Source: Phyllostachys edulis
Taxonomy: Eukaryota; Streptophyta; Magnoliopsida; Poales; Poaceae
Assembly (NCBI GenBank): GCA_036346405.1
Contig: CM070563.1
Location: forward strand, 32,374,816 to 32,438,815
Length of the DNA: 64,000 nucleotides
Direction of reading: 5' to 3'
Shown here one piece after another: positions 1 through 10,450 of the stretch. Both the position numbers and the translations under genes were made by a program. Within the stretch, counting starts at the first letter, position 1. Each line of letters opens with the position of its first letter. Below the pieces are notes generated by a model, which was not told where the DNA came from, ran no database searches, and worked only from the letters and a program-made list of their open reading frames with translations.

Positions 1-2334
1 GCCTAATCATTTAGCTACAGTGCGTGTCCGTGTACGACAACGGGATTTTGCCCCGTGGGTTTGCCCGGCGGCTCGCCAGCGCTACGCGCCATGGCGGTGC
101 GAACCAAGGTCATGGACGGGTGCACAATATCCTTGTGCACCTAATGGTGGTGCTCTCGACGGCTGAGCCGGCCTGTAACGGCGGCGAGCCGGAGGAGAGC
201 AGTGACGTCCAATACGGCAAACATGCAAAACATGATAAAGCTCCGCAGCGTTCAAAGAAGCGGGTGCCCAAGCTTCTAAGGACTACTAGGAGGTTACCTG
301 AGCTAAGTGGAAGCTCAGAGAAGTTTTGAGGTAGTTGAAGCAGCGACGGCGCCGGAGAAGATGATGGCGGTGGCACGGTTCAACGAAGAGATGATGATCT
401 GAGCAAAATGGAGCAAAGTGAGTGCTCGGGTTAGCTCAAAGATCCTATGAGGATGCTCTAGAAAAGATGAATCGTCAAATGCCTTACCAGATCACAATGG
501 GAGGTGAAAAGTTGCTTTATGGCCGAAAATGGTTCAAGCTTCAAATTCACTAAATCCCGTCGTACATTGCTCAAATTAGTTGAGGGGTTTTGAATCTCAT
601 GCTAAAAGACACGAGATGACGCGAAAGACTTAGGACAATACCTCCTAGAAGCGAAGATTGACACGGTGGTGTCCACGGGAGCGTGCTCTGAACAACCCTA
701 ATGGCACCGAGTTGGATTGAGCACTACAAACAACCATAGGAGATGAGTATAACCAAAATGGAAAAGGTATTGAACGAAAAAGAGAATGGCACCACCCGGT
801 TGAGGCTTACCCGAGCGATGCACACGAGAGAGCTTCTCCTTCCTCAGCCACCGAGAGGAAAGATGGCGAAAATGGATGACAAGGAGGAGGTTTTATCCTC
901 AGCGAATGACGGAGATGGAGGCGGTGTTAATCAACGGAGCTCTAGGATTGGTTGCCATGGGCGGTGTGGTCACGGTGGTGACGGAGCAGCTCAGGGCGTC
1001 GTGGCCACGTGGCGAAGAAGCTCTACGCGAGCGCCAGCGCGAGGAGGGAGACAAAACTAACAAGTGGGCCCGCCTTGTCAGCGATACACTGCGGTGCGCA
1101 CGCGTGAGTTAACTTTCGGACCATGCACGTGGACCGTCATATGAAGATCCAACGATCCACATGCGCGGCGCGTTCGGACGATCCGAACGGCCCAATCGAT
1201 CTGGCCCATTGATTTCGCATCGGACGATCCACACACCCGGCGCGTTCGGACGGTCCAAATGGCCCAATTGATCTGGCCCGTTGATTTTGCATCGGACGAT
1301 CCACACGTGTGGCGTGTTCGAATGGTCTGAACGGCCCATCTGATCTGGGGCATTACTTTTCCATCAGACAGCCCATAATGGCCCTAGTTGTGTTTGGGCT
1401 AGGCTGGTGCGGATCAGACCACAAGTACGAGCCGCACGATTAAGATTGGACTATCCATAATAATTCTAGTTAACTTAGTTGACCGAGTTTGAAAACCAAA
1501 CTGCTCCTTTGACTAGGCCACTAAAAATAGAAATAAAATTTCTAAAAATCTGAAATAAATCAGAGGTACTTCTAGGATGACCTAGTACCCATATAAAATT
1601 TTAAACCCCTCTGTTCATGTTATATTTTGTGCAGTTCAAATTCAAACTTGAATTAGGTTGTTGGGTTGTGTTAGAATTTTCTGAGGATTGAAACTAATCC
1701 CAAAAATTTGGGAAAATTATATTAATTCATGATAATTAATGTAGTATTTGAATAAATTATTTCTAGAGGAACTTCAGTAGCATTTGTTTCAATTTTCTTT
1801 TGGAGTTTACTTCTTTAAGTGTATGTTTAATATTTTAACAAGACTTTCCAAGTGTAATATATAATGTAATTGTATGAAAACAATGATGCATGCTCATGAG
1901 ATGCATAGTAATCCTCTTTATTCACTTGGGGATGTGACAGCTGACGGGTGGTCCCCGCATGTCAGTGGGGCGCGTGGGTGGAGCGGGCCGTGTGGGCCGC
2001 ACGCGCGTGAAGGATGGACCGGGCTGAGGAGAATTAAGCCCAAAGACTATTCCGGATTTAAATTTATTTAGCAATTTAATTAATTCTGGTAATTCAAAAA
2101 GGCTTTAGAAAATAGCAAATAAAATCCAAAAATTATGAGAAAATCCACAGAAATTCTCCGAGTCATTTTGGATTTAAATAAAATATTTCTAACTTATATT
2201 TGGTAATAAATTTTTGTAATTAATTTATTTTATCTTTGAAATTAATAGGGAAAAGTTTTTAAATTTTCATAAAATTCAACAAAAAAATAATTAAATTTTA
2301 TTTTCAACTGGAATTTGAAATTTGGGCTATTACA
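1..2334 (-). mobile_element. Tekay/Del-like gypsy LTR, 5' end of a minus-strand copy, cut by the window start
   Basis: Read on the minus strand, the sequence starts at 2334 with TGTAATAGCCC and an AT-rich stretch. The same LTR-start pattern is seen on the plus strand at 20166 (TGTAATATCCC) and 8956 (TGTAACAGACC). The block then passes into GC-rich and 'gatctggccc/gttcggacgg' sequence of the kind found in the other long LTRs here (9480-10060, 14400-14560). At 2335 it changes abruptly to Tat-element coding sequence, so 2334 looks like the outer edge of an insertion. The open frames at 24-329, 743-1112 and 1078-1353 have no recognisable domain and I treat them as chance frames. The other end of this element lies outside the window. 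Family assignment is inference. Confidence 0.6.
1153..1350. repeat. 72-bp tandem repeat, about 2.7 copies
   Basis: The motif CGATCCACA/CGATCCACAC followed by 'ggcgcgttcgga' recurs at 1153, 1225 and 1297, an exact 72-bp spacing. Each unit carries 'gatctggccc' followed by a Ttgattt stretch. The repeat lies inside the LTR and explains the internally repetitive open frame on the minus strand. Confidence 0.85.
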
Positions 2335-3785
2335 CGAAGGCTGGTGAAGGTTTCTTGCAGGTCGTTTGCATGTGTGCCTGCGATCTTGCTTTTGATTACT
2401 ATGTCATCCACGTATATTTGTACATTGCGGCCAAGCTGGCCGGCTAGCACCTTTGTGATAAGGCGAGTGAAGGTCACACCGACATTCTCCAGGCCGAAGG
2501 GCATGCGGGTGTAGCAATATGTTCATATGGGGGTAATGAATGCAGTTTTTGGTTCATCTTCTTTGGCCATGAGCACTTGATTGTACCCGGAGTAGGCGTC
2601 CAGAAAGCTCATCAACTCACAGCCCAAAGTGGCATCCACTAGTTGGTTGATGCGGGGTAGGGAGAAATCATCCTTCAGGCATGCCTTGTTAAGGTCAGTG
2701 AAGTCGATGCACATGCGCCATTTGCCCATTTCTTTCTGTACCAGGACGGGGTTGGCTAGCCACTCTGAATGTTTAATCTCACGAATGACACCTGCCTTCA
2801 GCAGCTTGGCAATCTCCTTCTTTGCTGCTTCTGACCGGTCGACGGACATGCGCTGCGGTCTCTGTTTCTTCGGTGATGCGTCGCTTTGGATGGCTAGGTG
2901 GTGCTTGATTGTTCCCCATGCCACGCCGGGGATGTCCTCTGGGCCCCAAGCGAAGACATCCACGTTGTTGCGGAGTACTCCGAGGATGGCGTCGTGTGCC
3001 TCTGCCGGGAGCTCTGCCCCAAGGGCCACTGTCCTCTCTGGGGAGTTATCCTCTAGGGGTTCTACGAAGCTGCCCCTCTGCGGCTTTGGCTTCGGTGCCC
3101 ACTTCACTGAAGGTGGGCTTGGTTGATCTCTTTTGTTCGGTCCGACGGTGTGGACATGTTGGGCTGGCGACAGTGCTTCTAGCTCCGTTTGCCTTGCGAG
3201 GTCCTGGTCCCCTCGCACCGTGACTATACCTTCTGGTGTGGGAATCTTCATGCACATGTAGTTGTGGTGGGCTATCGCGCCGAAGGTGTTGAGTGTAGCC
3301 CGGCAGAGGATGGCGTTGTATTGGTACTGCATTTGAACAATGTCAAACGTGACGACCTCGGTCCGGGATGCGAAGTCATCACTGAATGTGACAGCTAGGT
3401 CGATCTGGCCTAGGGCCGTCACAGGCCTCCCTCCGAAGCCTATTAGGGGTATGCCTGGGGGCGACAGGCGGTCGTGGGGGATCATCATCTTATCGAAGGC
3501 GTCTATGAATAGGAGGTCGGCCGAGCTTCCTCTATCAATGAGAACGCGCCTGACCTTGAAATCTGCGATATTGGCGGAGATGACGAGGGGGTCTTGGTGT
3601 GGGAAATACACACCTCGAGCATCTTCTGGGCTAAAAGAGATTAGTATTTCGGTGTAGTAAGGTGGGCTGGATACAGGGTATGTTGCAAGGTGATGAATCT
3701 TTCGAGCGTATGTGTGACGTTGTCTTTTCGAGGGCATGCCGAGCGAGGATCCTCCGGTGTGATGATCCTTTGCTGGTGCTCGCAT
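2335..3785 (-). pseudogene. Tat-type gypsy protease and reverse transcriptase remnant
   Basis: The minus strand encodes a retroviral-type aspartic protease followed by the front half of a reverse transcriptase. The protease part (about 3450-3700) has VLIDRGSSADLLF, where the usual D-T/G-G active site reads D-R-G. The RT part has GKWRMCIDFTDLNKAC and FLDAYSGYNQ. It runs to 2523, where a frameshift and stop break it. The frame resumes as MPFGLENVG with a YVDD active-site motif at about 2400. RNase H, integrase and the 3' LTR are absent because the coding sequence stops at 2334, at the edge of an LTR. The element is dead: the protease active site is altered, the frame is broken and pol is truncated. 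The lineage call rests on the family-typical RT wording 'LPRINQLVDAT' and is established-family knowledge. Confidence 0.85.
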
Positions 3786-4771
3786 CGACCCCCTTGTATG
3801 CGGTTATTGCCCCCCTCCCTCTGCTATTGCGCTCGGCTGGCTGTCGCTTGCGGTTCATGTAGTCCCGCATAGTCGCAATGGTGCGGTACTCGCTGGTCGT
3901 TTGCGACCCTTCGCCGTGGAGATCACAAAATGGCAAAGGGCCTCCGGTGCAGTTGTCGGGCTGACGACTGCCGTTTCGCCCGCGTCCTCGGCCGCGACTT
4001 CCGCATCTTCCTTCTTTGGGGGGTGGGCCACCGTCTACGTGGTAGACATTTCGGCCCTTCTGCCGGTAGTCATTGGCTCATGGCTTGCCGGGTGCCCCAG
4101 CTGAGGCGGTAGTGGGCCCTTGTTTTGTGGGAGGCGCGCTCGGAGTGGATGTAGGGGAATCGAGGGGTGTGCCTCTCTGAGTACTATCTTCCTCTGCCCG
4201 GGCGTACTCTTCCGTCTTGTTGAAGAGCTCCGTCACCGTGCGGACAGGCTTGCAAGCCAGTCTCTCCGACAAGGGGTCCTTTTGGAGCCCACATGTGGCG
4301 GTGCTTATAATTATGGTTTCATTGATGCCCTTCACTTGACATTTTTACCTCTGCAAATTTCTTGAAGAAGCTATGGAGGGATACACTCGGGGCTTGTTTT
4401 ATCGTGAACAGGTGCCCTGCGCCCTTGGGCTCCATGTAGTTTCCCTAGAAATTGTTGCGGATGAGGTCTCGCAGTTGCTCCCACACATATATAGAGCAGG
4501 GGGGATGGTGAAGAACCACGTCAGCGCCTCGCCCTTGAGGGCGAGGGTGACGCTCTTTGCCTTCGTAGTGTCGTCACCTCCGGCAGCCTCAACAGCGGTC
4601 TCGTATACCCGGAGGAATTCCGAGAGGTCAGTGCACCCCTCAAAGGGCGCGACCTCCAGCATCTTGAAGCCTTGTGGCCAACGGGCCGTCTCTAGCCTGA
4701 TGCTTAATGGGGAGTTAGGGTCCCCCTAGAGCAGCAGGGTGGGAGGTTTGACTGTTGGAGCCGGGGGGCGG
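3786..4771 (-). pseudogene. Tat-type gypsy gag, C-terminal two thirds, degenerate
   Basis: Minus-strand capsid-like protein in several broken frames. At 4399-4662 it reads APFEGCTDLSEFLRVYETAV and then TLALKGEALTWFFTIP, the core of the plant retrotransposon gag domain. The middle (4078-4335) holds the helical ERLACKPVRTVTELFNKTEE segment. The end (3780-3936) has a damaged zinc-finger-like CDLHGEGSQTTSEY. The reading stops at 4771 where a Tekay-like LTR begins with TGTCGGGACCC. The N-terminus is missing here; a matching gag start lies at 16226-16303. Several stops and frame changes make it non-functional. Confidence 0.75.
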
Positions 4772-6045
4772 TGTCGGGACCCGAAAATGCATCTCAGGAA
4801 CCCTCTGTGTATTCTGAACTAGTCCCAGATCAGTAGCTAGCTCACACAGGAAACAGTGATGAAATACCATCCATTTATTCGATTTAACTAAAAAGATCTC
4901 AAGTAACAAATAATAATAATAAGCTGGACCTTATGGTCAGCGTTTATAACTTGCCACGCAGAACTAAAGAAACAAATAAAACTCTTGCGGTGAACAAAAC
5001 TCTTCAAATGGCCAATCAACATGCCCACGAGCAATCAGTGGAGAATGCATCCTAATCCATAAAACCTTCATGGTCCTCCTTCTCGAAAGAACTCTTGGGC
5101 GACTTGATATTCTTCAACTCTTGATTAAATAGAGGCACAAGCCATGAGTACTTTTGAATGTACTCAAGAAACCGTAGGGAAATGTATGCAAATAGTATTC
5201 ATGCGGCTACGACAAAGGTTAGCTGTATGGTTCTTTTGCAGAAAGCAGCATTTACGATAAATACAATAAATAGATTGAAATGCGTAGTTGAAAACAATAA
5301 TAAATAATAAACAATTTCTTTGAAACAACTAGTGAATTTTCTCATTCACTTCCCAACCAAACCAATGATAAGTGAATCCCCTATTCACTAATCGACACAA
5401 ACCCCCCAAGTGAATGACCTGTTCACCAAACAAACATTATATTCATCAAGTGAACTTCCCATCCATACTCTGACTCATTTTATAAAATACTCTATCTCCC
5501 GTGTGAAATCCCCGAGCACGTCCATAACCGCGGACACGGCTAATCGAATAGTTTTACACTGCAGAGGCTGTACAGCTTTCCCCACATGACACAACTTCTC
5601 TAATTTCTTCGGCATATATCTATGCCACCGCTCACTACCTTAGGTAAGTAGTCTAGAGCACGTGACAAGGCCTTTACAAAGCTCCTTCTTAACCCAGTTC
5701 TGCCCGCTAAGGATTCAACACTAAATATCTTTCCGACCAGACAGGGCCCCCCTCTTCCGCCTCCGTGAAGAAACGTTTCCCATAACTCACGCTTTCCACA
5801 GGAGAACCGAAATTAAGACATTGCTAATTAGTTAGCCAGGTCTGTCCCACACTAGACATGTGGATGTACGGTTAAGACCTAGTTCAATGGCGCACAGGAT
5901 TAAGTCCTTGACAAATTACTCAGGCGAGACTACCACAAACCCACAACATGTTACATCCACATCCCCACTATTCACCAACCACTCGCCCGAGCGAAAACCA
6001 TTTTGTTTAACTAAAACCAATGACAAACTGTGGCGACTGGCCCTT
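4772..6045 (-). mobile_element. Tekay-like LTR fragment, minus orientation
   Basis: Starts with TGTCGGGACCC (the complement of an LTR end in CCGACA) followed by 'gaactagtcccagatcag' and 'agctagctcacacagga'. Near-identical words recur at 6290 and 18556 at the same position of two other minus-oriented LTRs. It also carries 'gagtacttttgaatgtactc' (5147) and the word CTAATCGAATAG (5540-5551), both conserved among these LTRs. No LTR start (TGTAAY on the minus strand) is seen at the right side, so the copy is truncated near 6030-6060. I could not find a target duplication. Confidence 0.65.
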
Positions 6046-6087
6046 TGATATACCGCCAAGGTTCGGGAGGACCTTTTTTTTTGAGCT

Positions 6088-6121
6088 GCGGTACTACCGC
6101 ATAGAGGAGCGGTAGTACCGC
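6088..6121. repeat. 13-bp inverted repeat, GCGGTACTACCGC / GCGGTAGTACCGC
   Basis: GCGGTACTACCGC at 6088-6100 and its exact complement GCGGTAGTACCGC at 6109-6121 are separated by 8 bases, giving a perfect 13-bp stem. The same 13-mer occurs repeatedly in the unrelated SIRE-type copia LTRs (for example 28923-28935). Confidence 0.85.
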
Positions 6122-8254
6122 TTGGTGCATCCCGAGGGAGGTCTACCCGGACCTCCCAGGAGGTCTTCAAGACCTCCTGGAGGTCTTAGCCAAAGCAACT
6201 CGCCAGTAGCACCTCTTGGTATATCATCAGGGAGGCCCGACAGGATCTCCCAGGCTAAGTCCCGTAGGACCTCCTAGAGGTCCTGCCCCTGTGCTCCGAG
6301 CTAGTCCCAAGACAACAGAAGCTAGCTCACACAGGAACTCAAGATAATATCACAACCACAAGGTCAAACCAAGATGAAGCAGACAAATTAAGCTTAATAT
6401 AAAACAGGACCTTATGGTCAAGCTTGATAACAAGAGGTCTGCCACTAAGGGCTTACAAAACTGACAAAGTCTTACAACCGGCAACAAGAGCTCTAAAGCA
6501 ACAGCACCAAAAGCACACAGAAGCCATCCGACAAGCCCACGGGCTGTCGAGTGGAGGACGTCCTAGGCAGCGGGATCATCAAAAAAACTCCTCCTCAAAG
6601 AGGTCTGCACTGCCCTGCACTTGATCATCTGCAAAATCTACTTTGACATAGGGCTTAAAGCCATGAGTACTTTGAATGTACTCAGCAAGACACAGGGAAC
6701 ATTTATGCAAATAATATTCATGCAAGGGCTTACCAAATGAAAGTTGTATGGTTAGATTGCGCAAAGCCAAGTTGACAGCAATAGCATAAGTAGATTGAAA
6801 AGCAGCAAGTTAAAACAATAGTACATAATACATTTGATTTTTGCAAAGAGGAGGTGAGCACCAACTCACAACCACAACCCGAAGGGGAGAGGTCTAATCA
6901 CACCCATGACCAGGTCCTCACCCAAAAAAAACCACTCTAGAGCACCCACTCCAGAGGTCCGAACCAACCTCTGGACCACTACTTGAGCCAACCCCGACCC
7001 CTCTGGAGCCAGCCAAGGTCTCTTCGAGGCAAAGCCAGGGCATCTCGTTGAAGTGTCCAGTGGCACAAACTTTTGAGAACACTACCCCTTGCACTATTTT
7101 CACTAGGCATGTCCATAACCAAGGACTTGGCTATTCGAATAGTTTTAAAACTCTACAGAGGTGTACAACTTTACCCACAATCCACGGTCTCTCTAGCGGG
7201 ACGGGTTCCGGAAAGACCCTTGCTCACTTCCGATGGTAAGCAGTCTAGAGAGCGCGGCAAGGCCTTTACAAAGCTTTGAACTGGCTCGGAGCTACCCGCT
7301 AAGGTTTCGCAATTCCCCTTTTTGGTCTAGAAGTCCGCAGGGTTATGGGGTGCCCCCTCTTGCGCCAACGAATCAACATGCTCAACCACAATAGCCCCAA
7401 GCCATCTCATTGCTAATTATTCAGCCCAGACCACCCCCATAAAGTGATCTTGTGGTTGCACTAATTGGCCCAGATCAACAGAACACAAAGTTGAGTCCTT
7501 AATTGTGCTAAGGCAAGACTTCCACAACCAAATGTGCAAAGCACCCACTACTCACTCCTTGCCTTCTTGCCTCAGCAAAACATTTCGTAATTACCCTTGC
7601 CAAAAGACCACCCAGTCTTGGCACAACAGTTTTAACAAAGTGGTCTCACACCACAGTCAACACAACTTAGGCATCCTGCCATAGCTGCTTAACAGTGGCA
7701 CCGACCACAGATTCCATAGATCATTAGTCAAGATTATTAAGAATGAAACATGATACAGCAGAACCACGGTTTTCTAGAGCAAAGCTATATATAAACCTAC
7801 GGCCCCATGTTGGCAAATAACAAGGAATACCAACTAAATACCCATTCCAAGGCTTACAAGGTAAACATGTCAACATGACCAGAACAAGCTACAAAGGAGG
7901 CATAATAACAAGTAGGAAAGTAACTACAGCCCAAACATTTCTTATAAAAAAAATAGCCATGCATGATAAAGTAAAACCAAAATATATTTGCAAAGCTGGG
8001 TTCAATATGATCAACAGGAGGTCTGTGGCTTGCCTTGGTCAAGCAGTGGAGAACCTTCGGCTGGGAGAGCTGGATCCAAGAACTCCTCGAACTCATGATC
8101 TACACGTTCGCAAAAACCAGATAAGCAAAACCACACTAGGCCAAAGAACTTCATAAGACTCAAAAGGAACTCAAACCAACTCGGCAAGAAAAGAAAACTA
8201 AGAGGCTCAGCACAGCCTCAACGAGCTCCTGGGGAGGCCTTGCGCCAGGAGAAA

Positions 8255-8329
8255 TGTAATAGCCTCAGCCCTAATAAACAGTAATAAGGTGCTGTTCATA
8301 GCATCACTATTCATTTTGGCAAATTACGT
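8255..8329 (+). mobile_element. 5' LTR remnant of the Tekay element
   Basis: TGTAATAGCCTC ... 'cattttggcaaatta' matches the start of the 3' LTR at 8956-9029 (TGTAACAGACCTC ... 'cattttggcaaatta'). Right after the shared 'caaatta' the sequence becomes integrase coding. This is a deletion joint with a possible short microhomology. Confidence 0.85.
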
Positions 8330-8734
8330 CTATCTTAAAGTGTCACCAATGAAAGGCACTCATCGCTTTCAAGTGAAAGGGAAGCTAGCACCTCGTTATA
8401 TCGGACCTTTCCGAATTATTGCAAAACGAGGAGCGGTGGCATATCAATTGGAACTTCCGACACTCTCTCGGCTTCATGATACCTTTCATGTTTCTCAACT
8501 AAAGAAGTGCCTTCGTGTTCCTCACCGAGGCTATCGCTTATGAAAATCTTAATCTTCAACCGGATCTTTCTTATCAAGAACAACGGTCGTATCCTCGATG
8601 AAATGGAGCGCAGGACAAGAAATCGCACTGTCAAGTTCTTGAAAATTCAATGGGCTAATCATTCAGAGGATGAAGCCACATGGGAGCGCGAAGATCTAAT
8701 GAGGATTGAGCACCCCCACCTTTTTGCTGTTTAA
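8328..8734 (+). pseudogene. Chromovirus integrase C-terminus and chromodomain remnant
   Basis: The plus strand encodes YVYLKVSPMKG, then RYIGPFRIIAKRGAVAYQLE and LHDTFHVSQLKKCL. This is the GPF/Y module that ends gypsy integrases. After two small frame changes (about 8523 and 8590) comes NRTVKFLKIQWANHS and EATWEREDLMRIEHPHLF, a chromodomain with the conserved W-x(n)-EATWE core. In chromoviruses this domain guides integration toward particular chromatin. The open frame ends at 8734, and about 220 bp of AT-rich sequence leads to a purine-rich tract and the 3' LTR at 8956. Gag, protease, RT, RNase H and the integrase core are all missing, so it could only move with help from another copy. Confidence 0.9.
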
Positions 8735-10442
8735 AAATTGCCTTTGAATCAAGAAAGGCAAGGTTAAACAAAGCAATGTAAAAGAAGATGTAATAACAGC
8801 ACTATGTTGTTATGTTAAATCCTTCTTTTCTATCTTTGAAAGAAATAAAGACAACTGATGTTATGTTTCTTAAGGCATCATTTCATCTTCCTCTTTGTCC
8901 AACTTCGGAATTATTGGAAATCTCGGGGCGAGATTTTCTTAAAGGAAAATAGGTTTGTAACAGACCTCGGCCCTAATAAGCGATAATAAGGTCTTTTTCA
9001 TAGCATCACTTGTTCATTTTGGCAAATTAGGCAACATGTTACAATCTATTTTTCCCAAATTTCTAATTACAAACTCCAACTTGATCAAAACTTCAAAAGG
9101 AAATACCACTCAATGTTGGTATTAAGACTGGGAGATATTTTATTTAAAAGCCAGATGAATTATTATGGCCAAAAATAATTTTTGTTGAATTTTTAGAAAT
9201 TATTTGATTTTCAGAAAAATAATTGTCTTTAAATAAAACCTATTCGGTCTAAATGAATTATTTATGTATTTATAGAGGAGAAACAGTGGTTTCAAAATTT
9301 ATTTGGGGAATATATCATACCAGTAGCAGTTCTGCAAAATTTCATATTTTTACAAATTTATTTGTTATTTTTAAAGACCCGGTCAAACCTTTTGAAAGTT
9401 TAAACTGGGCTGGTCAACCCTCTCGGTCTAAACTCAAACCAGGCACTGTAGCGACTCGGCCCCAAACCCACTGGTCTAACCCAGAGCAACTTGGTCCAAC
9501 CCTGTCACGTTCGCTCGCGTGCGTCCTCAACCTCCCGTGAGCGATCGCCGCCCATTTTCTCACGAACGGGCCAGATGTATTGTGCCGTTCGGACCGCTCC
9601 AATCCACCCTCCCATTTTGGCCATTGGATCAAAAAGCGTGCGTGTGCGATCCTCGAGCCAAGCCATCATAATGGCGAAATGGAAAAGCATCTGAGCCGTT
9701 GGATCCTCAACGTGCGGGCCAGATCTAATGGGCTGTTCGGACCATCCTAACGCCCATGTGATCTCCACCGTTGGATCATAATCCTACGGCATCGCATCTT
9801 ATCTCAATCTTTAAAAGCCTCTTCTAATTCGGCCATCGTTGGATCTGCAGTGGACCGCCCAGATCTAGTGTGCCGTTCGGACCGGCCGGAGGTGCCCCTC
9901 AAGATCTATCGTTGAATTTCAATCGGAAGGACCACAGCCATTGGGCCGTTCGGACCGCCCGGACCTCCCGTCAATCCTGACCATTGAATCTAAATCCAAC
10001 GGTGACTTCCTTTTGGGCCGAAGCTCACCAGCGCGCACTGCATCTTGGGCCGTTGAAACCTAATTGGACGGTCCTTGTGATTTGGGACGTTCGGACCACT
10101 CCGGACCCCCCTCAATCTTCGCCATCCATTGGAAATCGCACAGCCTATATTGCTTAATACCGGTTCAGTGTTGTTTGCCACCGCATCGCAGCCACTCTTT
10201 TCTGATCGAACGGTGGCTGTACCTCGAGGTCGCGTCTTGGCCGTGCATGGTCGAGACTGCTCTCTCTGGGCCCATATGTCGGTGGCAGTTCTTTGCTCCC
10301 CCTCTTCTTTCAGCGCGTCGGCGCTATCCTCATGGGAGCGGTGGACAAGCACAGTGAAAATAAGAATATTCCCTTGATGTTTATCCTTAGTGCCACTTCA
10401 TCAACTCTAGAAATTTCTCGTTTGCTCTAGTGGCTCCAACAC

Positions 10443-10450
10443 TATATAAA
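10443..10450 (+). promoter_or_regulatory. TATA box of the 3' LTR
   Basis: TATATAAA in the context 'actatataaaccctaac', about 1.5 kb into the LTR. The downstream sequence has the C/T-rich look of a plant transcription start. Confidence 0.65.

Noticed and set aside
1935..2334. A separate 400-bp LTR with ends TGTGACAG (1935) and ATTACA (2334)
   Set aside because: Flanks GGGGA and CGAAG do not match, and the sequence left of 1935 still looks like LTR. A single longer LTR is simpler.
3046..3657. Plus-strand frames across 2629-3657 and 3662-4104
   Set aside because: They mirror the minus-strand protease/RT and gag coding and show no domain of their own.
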